Assembly (NCBI GenBank): GCA_963920635.1
Contig: OY987302.1
Location: forward strand, 43,031,500 to 43,095,499
Direction of reading: 5' to 3'
Source: Pseudeuparius sepicola
Taxonomy: Eukaryota > Arthropoda > Insecta > Coleoptera > Anthribidae
Length of the DNA: 64,000 nt
Below, piece after piece: positions 20,104 to 28,637 of this stretch; the first letter of the stretch is position 1; each line of letters begins with the position of its first letter. The notes beneath the pieces were generated by a model. The model did not search any database and had not been told where the DNA came from. It worked only from the letters and a program-made list of their open reading frames with translations. Position numbers and translations under genes: made by a program.

Positions 20104-20461
20104 AGCGCGCCCTCGACGGCGGAGCCTTCGAACCACCCAGCGGTATCTTTCGAACCCCCTTGCGCATACCTGTTGCAAGGGTAAAGTATTCGGCGAAATA
20201 TCGATCAATTGGTAGTACTTTTGAAGCACGACTGTAGTTGTTTCCCTACAGAAATAGAGGGCACGACCTGTATTAAAAATCTAATATTTTCATTGTATTG
20301 ATTACACGTCAATTCATAAAAGAAAATCAGTAGTTGCAATCTTTATGAAATTTGGAATAACTCAAATATGCAGATTAGTTGTTCCATTTATTTCAAAATA
20401 AAAAACAGCAAAAAATACAGTTTTCTGAAATGGATGAATTAAAATTTAAAAAAATGTATCA

Positions 20462-20578
20462 CTTTTTATAGCATATATTTAAATAGGACATAAAACACTA
20501 GGATCCCCTCCTAGACATCTCGTACAGGTTGATGTTTTAGACTATAAAAACTCTGGAGATATCTCAATAGACATCAGT
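20462..20578. promoter_or_regulatory. Divergent promoter region, right copy
   Basis: A plus-strand TATAAAAA (20543-20550) is followed at the expected distance by TCAGT (20574-20578) and the Zn-ligand ATG at 20615. A minus-strand TATA (20470-20462) faces the KAND ORF. Confidence 0.6.
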
Positions 20579-20614
20579 TACAGTTTTTCTCCAAACAAAT
20601 TAAATTTAATAACA

Positions 20615-21115
20615 ATGGCTGCCTCCATAAATAATTCCCTATACCAACTTGCGTTAGAAGAAAAAGAAGAGATTGAGAAAACGGTGCCTGCAGAATTGAG
20701 AAGAGACATAGACGACATTGACGACGATGATGCTAGTGACGAAGATGAAGGGGTAGACGTTGACCGCGATGACTCCGTCGTGGCGAAAAGTGTACCCATT
20801 AACCCGAGCGAGGGTTATAATAACTGGACAGTGGGGGGCCTCTGTGTATCTGCCGCATATGTAAAGGTAACAGAAAGGGCGCGTTTGTGCCTAAATTGTT
20901 ACCGTGCGTATGTGGTAGATTTTACAGAGGTTTCCCTGAATGGTTTCACCGACAATGCGAAGCATCGGCATGAAACTTTACATTTTTCTTTGACAGAAAT
21001 GCCTTTGCAAAGATTCATGCGGTGTAGTGCCTGTAAAGAAAAGCTTTACATAGCTTTTCGGCAAGACACCTGCTTGATGTGTAAAGCAGGTGCAAAAATT
21101 ATACCATTATTGTAA
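20615..21115 (+). CDS. 166-aa acidic Zn-ligand protein, right copy
   Basis: Residues 31-52 are strongly acidic (DIDDIDDDDASDEDEG). The C-terminal half holds a set of candidate zinc ligands: C92 and C95, H117, H119 and H123, C137 and C140, C153 and C156. This would fill one or two sites in a zinc-ribbon or RING-like arrangement. The spacing does not match a family I can name. An acidic arm next to a zinc module suits a transcription regulator or protein-protein adaptor, but this is inference. TATA, initiator and ATG are well spaced upstream. Duplicated AATAAAATG words just after the stop give poly(A) signals. The gene's 3' end is tandemly duplicated downstream. Confidence 0.75.
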   Translation: MAASINNSLYQLALEEKEEIEKTVPAELRRDIDDIDDDDASDEDEGVDVDRDDSVVAKSVPINPSEGYNNWTVGGLCVSAAYVKVTERARLCLNCYRAYVVDFTEVSLNGFTDNAKHRHETLHFSLTEMPLQRFMRCSACKEKLYIAFRQDTCLMCKAGAKIIPLL

Positions 21116-21728
21116 ATAAAATGTATTATTGTAAATAAAATGTATTATTGGATAATTCTGTTTTTATTATTATTATTTAAATTAAATTCCTGACTATAAG
21201 AAAATAAACGTGAAATAAAATATTTAATTAAAAACTACAGTTTGATACCTACAAATGTTCTGGGATTTTAGGTAGTCGCATGCTACTGCTTGTCCGTGCG
21301 AGGATGATCGCTATGTAAAATCCTCTGGCTGTATTTTTTACCTTTCTTACATCGCTCAGCCGGAAGTGTGCACGTACGGTTATGCTAAAGCATAGCTTTT
21401 CGGCAAGATACATGCTTAATATGTAAAACAGGTGCAAAAACTAGGCCATTGGTATTATTGTAAATGAAATGTATTATTGGATAATTGTTTTATTATTATT
21501 ATTATTTAAATTAAATTCTCGAATATAAGAAAATAAACGTTTAATAAAATATTTACTTAAAAACTACAGTTTGATACTACAAATGTTCTGGGATTTTAGG
21601 TATCCGCTTGCTACTGCTTGTCCGTGCGAGTTCGAGCGAGGACGATCGCTATGTAAAATCCCCTGACTATATTTTTTACCTTTCTTACATCTCCCTCAGC
21701 CGGAAGTGTGCACGTACGCTTATGCTAA
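21040..21728 (+). repeat. Tandem duplication of the Zn-ligand gene 3' end
   Basis: A unit of about 345 bp occurs twice in direct order. The first copy runs from the last codons (CATAGCTTTTCGGCAAGA) to GTACGGTTATGCTAAAG. The second runs from 21,389 (same start) to GTACGCTTATGCTAAAG near 21,728. In the second copy the coding end is broken by base changes, so it is a relic. The units share poly(A) signals and a GC-rich block around CGGAAGTGTGCACGTACG. They differ by several percent, much more than the two arms do, so the duplication predates the arm duplication. Confidence 0.75.
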
Positions 21729-21907
21729 AGTATGGTCTGCTTAGGAGAAAAATATTACTTTTGTATTTAGCTACCGAGCGACTCTGTATTGCACGTAATA
21801 AAATTTTATTGCTTGGTGTTTATAATGGTATTGGGTGAGAAATGAATAACAAAGCGTTGGTTTAAAACTATGTGTAATATTATATATATATATGATTCAA
21901 CTTATGC

Positions 21908-22926
21908 TTACTTATAACTAGTTAATATTTTATTCACACGCGCTTCATCTATTTCTATTATACTAATCCTATTTACTAAAATTTTTCTTAATTTATCTAA
22001 CCTATCTATTTTATTTTTTAAACCAGCCTTGTTTTTGGCCAGCTTATTACTTTGAAGCTGTAAGACGACAACATTATCTTCCAGCACTTTATTAAGTTCC
22101 AAATTGTGACGTCCTCCAGCTGCTGGATCTTCAAAATCGAAGCTGTCATCCGGAAACCTGTTTGTGCGGCGCCCCCTGTTATAAACCGCTCTCAACGTCT
22201 CCATATTTTTCCCAACAGTCCTCACAGGACTGGAGACGTTCTGCCGGTGGGTTTGCTCAGACTGAGCAGGCGACGCATGCCCTGCAGGTTGCGCGGGTTG
22301 CTCGTATTCAGGTGCGGGTTGTTCAGGCTGTACATATGTCAATTGCGCAGGCTGCACATGTGCCGAATATTCAGGTGCGGGTTGTTCAGGCTGTACATAT
22401 GTCAATTGCGCAGGCTGCACATGTGTCGATTCGGCAGGTTGTGCAGGCTGTACATATACCGATTGTTCATGTGCCAGCTCACGCTCGATCTGCGACACAG
22501 CAAACGATGTTGCGCTTCTAATGCTTTCATCGTCCACTTCGGAATACTATAAGTATAAGATAAACATTTATTATTTGTTAGAATTCATAAACATGTCTAC
22601 TTACATGATCAACATTGTTTTCTTCGGATGAATTTTCAACTGACCCCTCTGCCGCAAGCGTCTCGATGAGATTATAAGCAGATGGTGACTATAATAATTA
22701 TTGAATGTTAGTATATCGCAAATAAAAAAATATTTTTCGCATAAGAAAATCTCCAACTTGCGGCTAACAAGAAAAAAGTTGGCTAAAAATTTTCTGATGC
22801 GAAAAAGCAAAATAGTTTCTCGAAGCAAATTGAAATAACGTATTTAATAATTATAAAAAATAAGTTTTGACTTACCCTCACAACAGCATTGTAGTGGACA
22901 ATCGCCTTAGTTTGGAACACACTCAT
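21908..22926 (-). CDS. Three-exon gene for a 257-aa Gln/Pro-repeat and coiled-coil protein, right copy
   Basis: The exons on the minus strand are 22926-22876, 22688-22605 and 22546-21908. Both introns have GTAAGT-type donors (AGG|GTAAGT and CAT|GTAAGT) and pyrimidine/AT-rich TATAG acceptors, and all junctions are phase 0. The 17 and 28 codons of exons 1 and 2 join the 212 codons of exon 3. The protein has an acidic N part (NSSEENNVDHYSEVDDES) and a repeat region with HVQPAQLTYVQPEQPAPEY in two copies plus shorter variants. A basic stretch (YNRGRRTNRF) follows, then a C-terminal Lys/Leu-rich coiled coil (about 185-250). Function is unknown; a virion scaffold or nuclear factor is possible. Introns show it is expressed in the nucleus. 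Confidence 0.75.
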
Positions 22927-23231
22927 AATTATAAGCAAAGTAATAAATTTAAAAATAACACACGACAAAACTCGAACACAATTCAACAAAATTTAGAAAA
23001 CTGATGCTTTTGCTGAATTTCTACACCCTTTTGTAGATTTTAAAATGAATGCGTTGGTGGGGATGGCTCTCAACGTTGCTACTTTTTAATTTAGGCGTTA
23101 ACTTTGCTCTGGTGGGAGTGGGGGTAACTCCACCCCTTCGGCGTTGCCAAAAAATTTTCTACTTCAAATTGCTCTATTTTCTAATTAGACGACAACGCTG
23201 TTGAGTGGGGATAGGCAATGCTTACGTTAAA

Positions 23232-23266
23232 TATAAAAGGCAGCCACATCCTTAACAAAATTCACT
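23232..23266 (+). promoter_or_regulatory. Promoter of the triple-repeat gene, right copy
   Basis: TATAAAAG (23232-23239) is followed 29 bp later by ATTCACT (23261-23266), a fair initiator. The first ATG after it in frame is at 23343. Confidence 0.6.
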
Positions 23267-23342
23267 AAATTCAATTCAATACAAAGAATTAAATATTGCT
23301 TCAGTTAGATAATTGTGGCAAAAGTTTATAACACTCGTTGAG

Positions 23343-23840
23343 ATGTATTCTCAGAATAAAAGAAAAGTGACAGATGATGGATACAGTGCAGGATGGAGTT
23401 CGTATAGTCAGTGGAAAACGGAAGAAAACGCAAATCCAATTAGGCGATTAAGGGACACTCATGTGAGGCACTATAATGAAGGTTTATACGCGGGATGGTT
23501 TGATCATCAGGCTGGTAAGAATAGGCGTTTTCTGGAGGGTGACGTGAAAATGGATAAAGTTCAATATGGTGCAGGATATCAAGATGGATGGATCAGATAC
23601 GGTCAGTGTTTTGCGAACGCTAATGACATTTACATGGCTAAATCTGATATCATTGCATATAATAAGGCGTACTACGCAGGGTGGTTTAATCATCAGCGTC
23701 AAATCGAATACGAATCTGGCTATGTGGCAGGGTATTTTCGATTTGCGAATAATGAGGACATAATACGAAATCGAACGACTTATAATTATGCATATTATGA
23801 AGGCTGGTTCGACCGTCTACGCAGACAACGACAGTGCTAA
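23343..23840 (+). CDS. 165-aa protein of three AGW-type repeats, right copy
   Basis: Starting at the first ATG (an upstream TTG in frame was rejected), the protein has three related modules of about 40 residues at roughly 13-56, 76-118 and 125-159. Each opens with a GYxAGW-like word (DGYSAGW, AGYQDGW, SGYVAGY) and closes with a YN-x-A-YYAGWF-like word (YNEGLYAGWFDHQ, YNKAYYAGWFNHQ, YNYAYYEGWFDR). A basic tail ends RRQRQC. The Gly-Trp/Tyr pattern suggests a repeated small beta or helical unit. I do not recognise the family. There is no signal peptide or membrane segment. The poly(A) signal AATAAA is at 23885-23890. Confidence 0.8.
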   Translation: MYSQNKRKVTDDGYSAGWSSYSQWKTEENANPIRRLRDTHVRHYNEGLYAGWFDHQAGKNRRFLEGDVKMDKVQYGAGYQDGWIRYGQCFANANDIYMAKSDIIAYNKAYYAGWFNHQRQIEYESGYVAGYFRFANNEDIIRNRTTYNYAYYEGWFDRLRRQRQC

Positions 23841-24111
23841 TATTTGTATATAAGTTTATTGTAACAAAATATATGAATTATTTTAATAAAACAAAACATT
23901 AATTAATTTTAGTTTGTTTTATTTATATACTGGTTTCTTGTTTAGTTTTGTTTACCTATTCCTTACTAACCCACTTTAAAGCAATATTTTTATCGAGGAA
24001 TTTTAAGTGGAATATTAATAATGTACACAGTTTTTTTTATCAAAATAACAATAACAGCAAAATATTCTCATTTAAGTTTTAACATTGAAAGCCTTTTTTT
24101 ATTAAAATCTC

Positions 24112-24464
24112 AGGTAGGGTCGCACGAGAAGATTTACAAGCAGGTGAAAATCTAAATAATTTGAACAGTCTGCTATAAAACTACCAGGCAGTAAATTTTT
24201 ATAACATGCCATTTACAGGACTATAAAAAAAAAAGTCTGACAAAAAACATTTAAAAGTGGATCATTGTTATGTAAGATTATCCCTTGAAGGAAGGGTCGC
24301 GCAAGAAGATTTAGAAACAGGTGAAAGTCTAAAGAATGTGAACAGCCTGCTATAAAAGTAAAAGGGGGCAAACTTGTCTGCATTTTTGTTGACTCGGCAC
24401 AAAAAGATTCAAGGTACTAAAACCAGGTGAAGGTGTAACTAATTTGAACGGTCGGGTGTAAAAC
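24112..24464 (+). promoter_or_regulatory. Three tandem TATA-bearing modules
   Basis: Two closely related modules of about 70 bp (24112-24180 and 24288-24358) share GGGTCGC, AGAAGATTTA, CAGGTGAAA and GAACAG, and end in GCTATAAAA. A third, weaker one (about 24395-24464) shares CAGGTGAAGG and GAACGG and ends GGTGTAAAAC. All point toward the tip. No long ORF crosses them. They may be alternative promoters, an enhancer or an origin-associated array. The mirrored array is at 10316-10668. Confidence 0.45.
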
Positions 24465-24588
24465 TCTGAAAGGGTTAACTTTCTCTGGAATTATGCCAAA
24501 AATGGTTCGAGTCACTATCTGCGCTGGATTGGCTGTTTATAGAATTGTAGGTGGGAACTGAAAAGCTTCCTCCTACTTAGTAGATCCT

Positions 24589-24690
24589 TATAAAAGTACT
24601 GCATCCAACTGAGACGTTGGCGTCGAAAGTTGGCGTCGAAAGTTGGCGTCTAAAGTGGGCGGCTTAAGTGGGACTTAAAATGGGGACTTT
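24589..24690 (+). promoter_or_regulatory. TATA box and short GC-rich repeats before the hydrophobic ORF
   Basis: TATAAAAG (24589-24596) is followed by three copies of TTGGCGTC-AAAG words (24616-24655) and then AAGTGGG- and ATGGGGA-type repeats. The first ATG after the box opens only a 26-codon frame; the second opens the 115-codon hydrophobic frame. Confidence 0.45.
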
Positions 24691-24692
24691 AC

Positions 24693-25040
24693 ATGGGGAA
24701 TTTGCATGGGGACTATGTATGGACTTCCTTAGAGGGCACAGAAATTATTATTTTTGTTAGAATTTTTATCATTAGGCATTATTATTTTTTGTTTGGAGCT
24801 ACATCAAGCTGCAAGAAAAAATTGTGTTTGGTTTTAATTCAAGTTTCAGTTTTGCACTTTTTTTATACTATTACTTTGTTGTACACCTGCTGGGTAGTTT
24901 GTTATTTTATTAATTTACTATGGGTAGAAGAAATGAAACATCTCTTATGCTATATATATTTTATTTTTAATTGTTTAAAGTTCTTATTAATTTCATATAT
25001 ATCAATTTCATATTTTAGTTTCTGTAATTTTCGAATGTGA
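24693..25040 (+). CDS. Hydrophobic 115-aa ORF, right copy (doubtful)
   Basis: The product would have about three hydrophobic segments (near 18-37, 43-76 and 84-112) rich in F, I, L, Y and C. Its start overlaps a shorter ORF that begins at an earlier ATG. AT-rich DNA readily encodes such residues, so this may be chance. In favour are an upstream TATA box and a start directly downstream of it. If real it would be a small membrane protein. It ends 15 bp from the convergent 106-aa gene. Confidence 0.3.
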   Translation: MGNLHGDYVWTSLEGTEIIIFVRIFIIRHYYFLFGATSSCKKKLCLVLIQVSVLHFFYTITLLYTCWVVCYFINLLWVEEMKHLLCYIYFIFNCLKFLLISYISISYFSFCNFRM

Positions 25041-25055
25041 GACTCCAAAGTATTT

Positions 25056-25376
25056 TTATAGCTGTTCCGGTTCTTGGACGGAAAATTGAATATTAGTTGT
25101 TTTCCCGACAGGTCCATAACTAATAAGATAATACTTTCGCCCGTTGAAAATGTCCTTGTTTACTTGCTCAATTCGTTCTTCTGTAAATTCTACCGTGAAC
25201 CTTTGCGGTAAAATTGTTTTGAAATCGTCGAATTCCAAGGATATCTTCTCGCCGAACTTGGTGTTTATTTTCGTAAATGCATGTACCTCAAACTTTCGGT
25301 TGACTTCCAAATCTTGGACCCTAATGAATTTCTTCAGGAACAAACTGTTATTTAAATGGGTCACAAACGATGCCAT
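25056..25376 (-). CDS. 106-aa putative OB-fold-like DNA-binding protein, right copy
   Basis: Starts at an ATG 237 bp from the right tip. The pattern LFLKKFIRVQDLEVNRKFEV, AFTKINTKFGEKISLEF, FKTILPQRFTVEFTEERI and KYYLISYGP resembles a small all-beta protein (OB-fold-like). I recall it from insect mobile or virus-like elements, where a single-strand DNA-binding role is suspected. That name is a guess from pattern. Lying next to the element end would suit a replication or terminus-binding factor. The frame is intact in both arms. Confidence 0.6.
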   Translation of the reverse strand: MASFVTHLNNSLFLKKFIRVQDLEVNRKFEVHAFTKINTKFGEKISLEFDDFKTILPQRFTVEFTEERIEQVNKDIFNGRKYYLISYGPVGKTTNIQFSVQEPEQL

Positions 25377-25521
25377 ACTTTTAATCTTATTTAGTTAAGT
25401 TAAAAGTGAGAACTGTGTACTACTTTACCAATCAAACATCGAAATATATACTAAAAAAAGTGGAGGGGATCCCCCCACACAAATCCCCCCCACCGCTAGA
25501 TTTTATCCCCGAAAACCCTAT

Positions 25522-25599
25522 GCGGATCCTGGCTCAGGCTCAAAACCCTTATGCGGAAGCTGGCTCACATATGGCGGCCATCTTTGAGCCAGGATCCGC
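25522..25599. repeat. Subterminal hairpin, right tip
   Basis: Mirror of 9181-9258, with perfect 15-bp arms (25522-25536 and 25585-25599) 14 bp from the element end. Confidence 0.8.
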
Positions 25600-25613
25600 T
25601 TTACTTAACTACT

Positions 25614-25619
25614 GATCGG
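25614..25619. other. Right 6-bp target-site duplication of the Polinton
   Basis: GATCGG follows the element end CTTAACTACT and is then continued by TAAAGTCAAGC of the interrupted repeat. Confidence 0.95.
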
Positions 25620-25860
25620 TAAAGTCAAGCAACGCCGCGCGTAGTCGGTTCGTGGACGGGTGATCCCTTATTATTATTTTCTTGCCTAATAAAACATTTT
25701 TTTTCCGATTTCAAGAAAAATAAAATATGTACCTCGGCACTGAAGTTCTTTTTATGACTCATGTGGTTTATTTGCCTCGGCCAGAGGCCTCAGCAACTAA
25801 ACTCCACATGAGTCATAAAAAGTTGAACTTCAGTGCCTTGGTACATAAATAACTATTATA
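25614..25860 (+). repeat. Dispersed repeat family A, copy 1, right half
   Basis: Continues the repeat broken by the Polinton. It ends in a long inverted repeat (25,738-25,845): GCACTGAAGTTC and TTTTTATGACTCATGTGG face CCACATGAGTCATAAAAA and GAACTTCAGTGC around CCTCGGCCAGAGGCCTC. The same fold occurs at 31,929-32,036, and its right half at 52,265-52,310. Confidence 0.8.
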
Positions 25861-26737
25861 TGACGATTTCATGTAATTTCATTTCATGATGATTAATCCT
25901 TTTCATATTTTTTATATTCCGTCGTTTAGCCCTTTTCACTAGTAACTGTTAAAACTCAAATAAGGGCAGCTCGTGACGAAGTGCGAAGCCCCCCTCATTA
26001 TAAAAACTTCACCAGAAAGAACGACAGGACACGGAAAGCCGCTGCACTCGCTCTAAAATTAGAAGCGGTTAGGATGTTGGGTATGGCGGATCAGGCGGTC
26101 AGGACTGAAATTCATTTTAATGAGATTTCCACCTCGCCAATCTCAGGCATATCGGAGAAGAAGGGAAGATTGCCCTTTACGTCAAAACTGTTTTGACTGG
26201 GGGGGAGGAGTCATGCTCCATCGCATGCCGAAGGATTTAAAGTGCCGACAAGTAATATGACAACGGTATAATCAGTTTTGAAATTCTGGAAGAATTTTTG
26301 AGGAAACGGAGTAGCTCACCGAATGTTTTCCGTAGTTTTAATTTCTTGTCTGCTGCGCCAAATAGTTAAAATTTCCTACAAATACAAATACTGTGATCAC
26401 GGACTACGGAGACAGTTCCTACAGTAGGTACCTCTTAGTGGTGTTTTCAGTCGCAATGAAGCACCGTCTCACACGTCAATAATTGTAAATCTAATCACTA
26501 AATTCGTCCAAATTGAAAAGTTTCCTACCGACATCATTTTAAGACTTTTACAGCAATTCACGCAACAGAGACATCAGTTGTTATGGACGCCAAGATCGTG
26601 CGATCTAACATTACTTGAAGTTTTATTTTCAGCTGTACGAAAAGGAAAGAGTCTATAGTAGCCCCATTTTATATATTTCGTTTTTGCGATTTGCCGCTTT
26701 AGTACTAAATACCCTTTACAAAAACTAATTCATGTTA
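25861..26737. other. Intergenic DNA, no gene supported
   Basis: One ORF of about 70 codons around 25981-26196 has no recognisable motif. Words such as AAGAACGACAGGACACGGAAAG look like eroded repeat. Nothing else is supported. Confidence 0.4.
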
Positions 26738-28637
26738 TAAAAATTCAGCTCCCGGAATTAATATCGAAATATAAATATCGAAAAAAATATATCGAAAGAA
26801 AACATAACGAAAGGAAAAATATCCAATGGAAAAAATATCGAATCGAGTTTCAATGTACCTACCTATGTAGTTCGTAGCTTAAAATAAAATATTTAAATAT
26901 TTTCCAACCAGAGCCAAATAAAGTCTTTAGGTAAGTTCGTAGAAAATGGAGTAAGAGAAAATCAAAAGTAGAAACCTACTTAAAAAAATCTAATTATTTA
27001 CATTAATAGAGGTATATAACATGATGAAACTATACTTAACTAATTATAATAAATGGTTAACTTTTAAATATTTGCTGCCACTTCTTTTAAATAATCTATA
27101 AAGACTAAAGGACTCAACTATTTTGAGTAGGTAGTCTCTTATTTTTGTCTTTATATTTTCTCTTCTTCGGCTCACTCTCGCCCATTACTTCTTTATTGAT
27201 TTTCGTTTCCGTGAGGCTTTGTTCTCTTTTTATCGCTTCTATGAATTTTTCATTTCGTTTTTTGTTTCATTTCGTGGAGTTTTTTGGCTACTTCCAATTT
27301 TGCTTCAGACCCGGAATGATTGTGGCTGCTTTTTTCTTTTGGTCCTCCATTGACACAGATGGCCCGTCCCTTACATCCACTTTTCCAATTCGCACACTTC
27401 CAATAAACTGTACTTTCCTTATCTTTTTCTTTGGTATAGAAGTACCCGTTTAAATATAATTTTCTCTGGCCTTTTTGAGCGAAATCATACTCGTACTTTT
27501 CGCCAGACATTTTCGAAAAATACTAATTTTTGTTTGTTTGAATTTAACTATGGTTTCGCCAAGACAAATGAACAAAGGCCGACGAGCCGCATCCACGCCA
27601 CCAGCCGTCCCCTCCTCGTACAACGCGCGTACCGTCGAGGCTCGCCCGTGTCTCTTCGATTTAACGTGACGCGAAAGGCGACGGTAGGTCTGGAATCCTC
27701 GAGGTGTGCGGTAAAGAGGTGGATAGGATTTCGGATGATACAGTGGCCCGTGAAAACTGTATCGGCCGAGAGCGAGGCGAAGAAGATGCTTAAATAGGGC
27801 GGTAGGGTGAGGGAAATCGCAACGGGAAGCGAGAGGAAGGTCCGGAGAAGAGATTTAACACTTTTTCGGATTTTTTATAATGTAAATGCGAGAAATATTA
27901 AGCTTTTTTCTCGATATAAATCGGTTCGTTTTTATGTGTCGCGCTGCGCCTAAAAATTACGGCGAAAATGTCGCGAAATTGTCAGGAATTGACCGTTTTC
28001 GTCGGGCCGTAGCTACGTTATTTCGGCTCGGGGCCGTGAGGTTGCAATTTTTAAAGCTTCCTCCATGTCTTCAGGTCATGTTCGGATGCCTCCGGCGCCC
28101 CCGAAAATTCGAGAAATGAGAAAGAACACGTCATTTCCAAGAGTGGTTTCGGAGGATTTTCCGTCGATTTTGCCAATATACAGCCGTCCCATTTCTCGGA
28201 AGAATAAAATCGAGATTGCGAAAATCTGGTAACTATATCTTAGCAGAAAATCTATATTTTTCAAAACTCAACCTATTCAAAAGTAAGAATCCAAAGCGCT
28301 AACACGAGTATTTTCCCTCGAATGTGAATTTACCTTGCCTTGATACAACCTGCGAAATTACATAATTCCTGTTATTTTTTTGAACACACGCGTAATTTTG
28401 CTCGAACGTGACGTCACGTCGAGATGCGCGTGAGCATACCTTTGTTTATTTGTCTTGGGTTTCACCAAATAGCGAGACGACTATGACATCAGGTTTTTCT
28501 TTCGATATTTTTTCTTTCGATAATTTTTCCTTTCAATATTTTTCCATTCGATATTTTATATTTCGATAATATGGATGTCGATATATTTTTTTCGATATTT
28601 CATGTTTCGATATTAATTGCGGGAGCCTAAAAATTCA
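26738..28637. mobile_element. Mutator-like element with FLYWCH gene and 9-10-bp target duplication
   Basis: The element proper is 26748-28627 (1,880 bp), bounded by the direct repeat TAAAAATTCA (26738-26747 and 28628-28637). The inverted ends (GCTCCCGGAATTAATATCGA and its complement) pass into about 100-bp subterminal zones of many ATCGAAA or TCGATA words. The 9-10-bp duplication, long subterminal repeats and a FLYWCH gene fit Mutator-like elements. No transposase is present, so it must depend on another copy. A CpG-rich block (about 27,570-28,120) differs from its surroundings and may be captured genomic DNA. Confidence 0.8.
27250..27510 (-). CDS. FLYWCH-type zinc-finger ORF inside the Mutator-like element
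   Basis: 86 codons with a FLYWCH-like order: KLYLNGYFYTKEK (aromatic and Leu positions), VYWKCANWKSGCKGRAICVNGG (W-x-C-x6-C), then HNHSG as the HxH pair. This DNA-binding fold is often found at the N terminus of insect Mutator-like transposases and as a separate domain. The frame stops soon after the finger. A Lys/Glu-rich sequence continues in another frame to about 27,120 (GESEPKKRKYKDKNK), which points to a frameshift or an unresolved exon. Confidence 0.7.
   Translation of the reverse strand: MSGEKYEYDFAQKGQRKLYLNGYFYTKEKDKESTVYWKCANWKSGCKGRAICVNGGPKEKSSHNHSGSEAKLEVAKKLHEMKQKTK

Larger units (their letters stand above)
9167..25613. mobile_element. Polinton/Maverick-type element with 6.5-kb inverted repeats
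   Basis: The element is 16,447 bp long, starts 5'-AGTAGTTAAG and ends CTTAACTACT-3', with a 6-bp target duplication. Polintons are known for 6-bp duplications and AG termini, and they encode a retrovirus-like integrase and an FtsK/A32-type packaging ATPase. Both genes are present here. Polymerase B, major and minor capsid proteins and the cysteine protease are not recognisable. The two arms are near-perfect inverted copies: position x in the left arm corresponds to 34780 minus x in the right, without net indels. The long arms and missing genes suggest a palindromic derivative, or a lineage with unusual gene content that needs help in trans. Confidence 0.93.
19071..25613 (-). repeat. Right terminal inverted repeat, 6,543 bp
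   Basis: Inverted partner of 9167-15709, and the probable original, because only here does the ATPase gene continue intact across the inner boundary. The near-identity implies very recent origin or ongoing homogenisation by gene conversion or replication. Confidence 0.95.

Noticed and set aside
9167..25613. The whole palindrome as an assembly artefact
   Set aside because: The two tips are followed by different parts of a known repeat with a shared 6-bp duplication, the centre is unique, and the arms differ by at least one base. A missed-adapter artefact would not produce this, though long-read confirmation is still desirable.
9167..25613. A parvovirus- or bidnavirus-like integration
   Set aside because: No NS1-type helicase or polymerase is visible. 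The integrase, ATPase, AG termini and 6-bp duplication point to the Polinton class.
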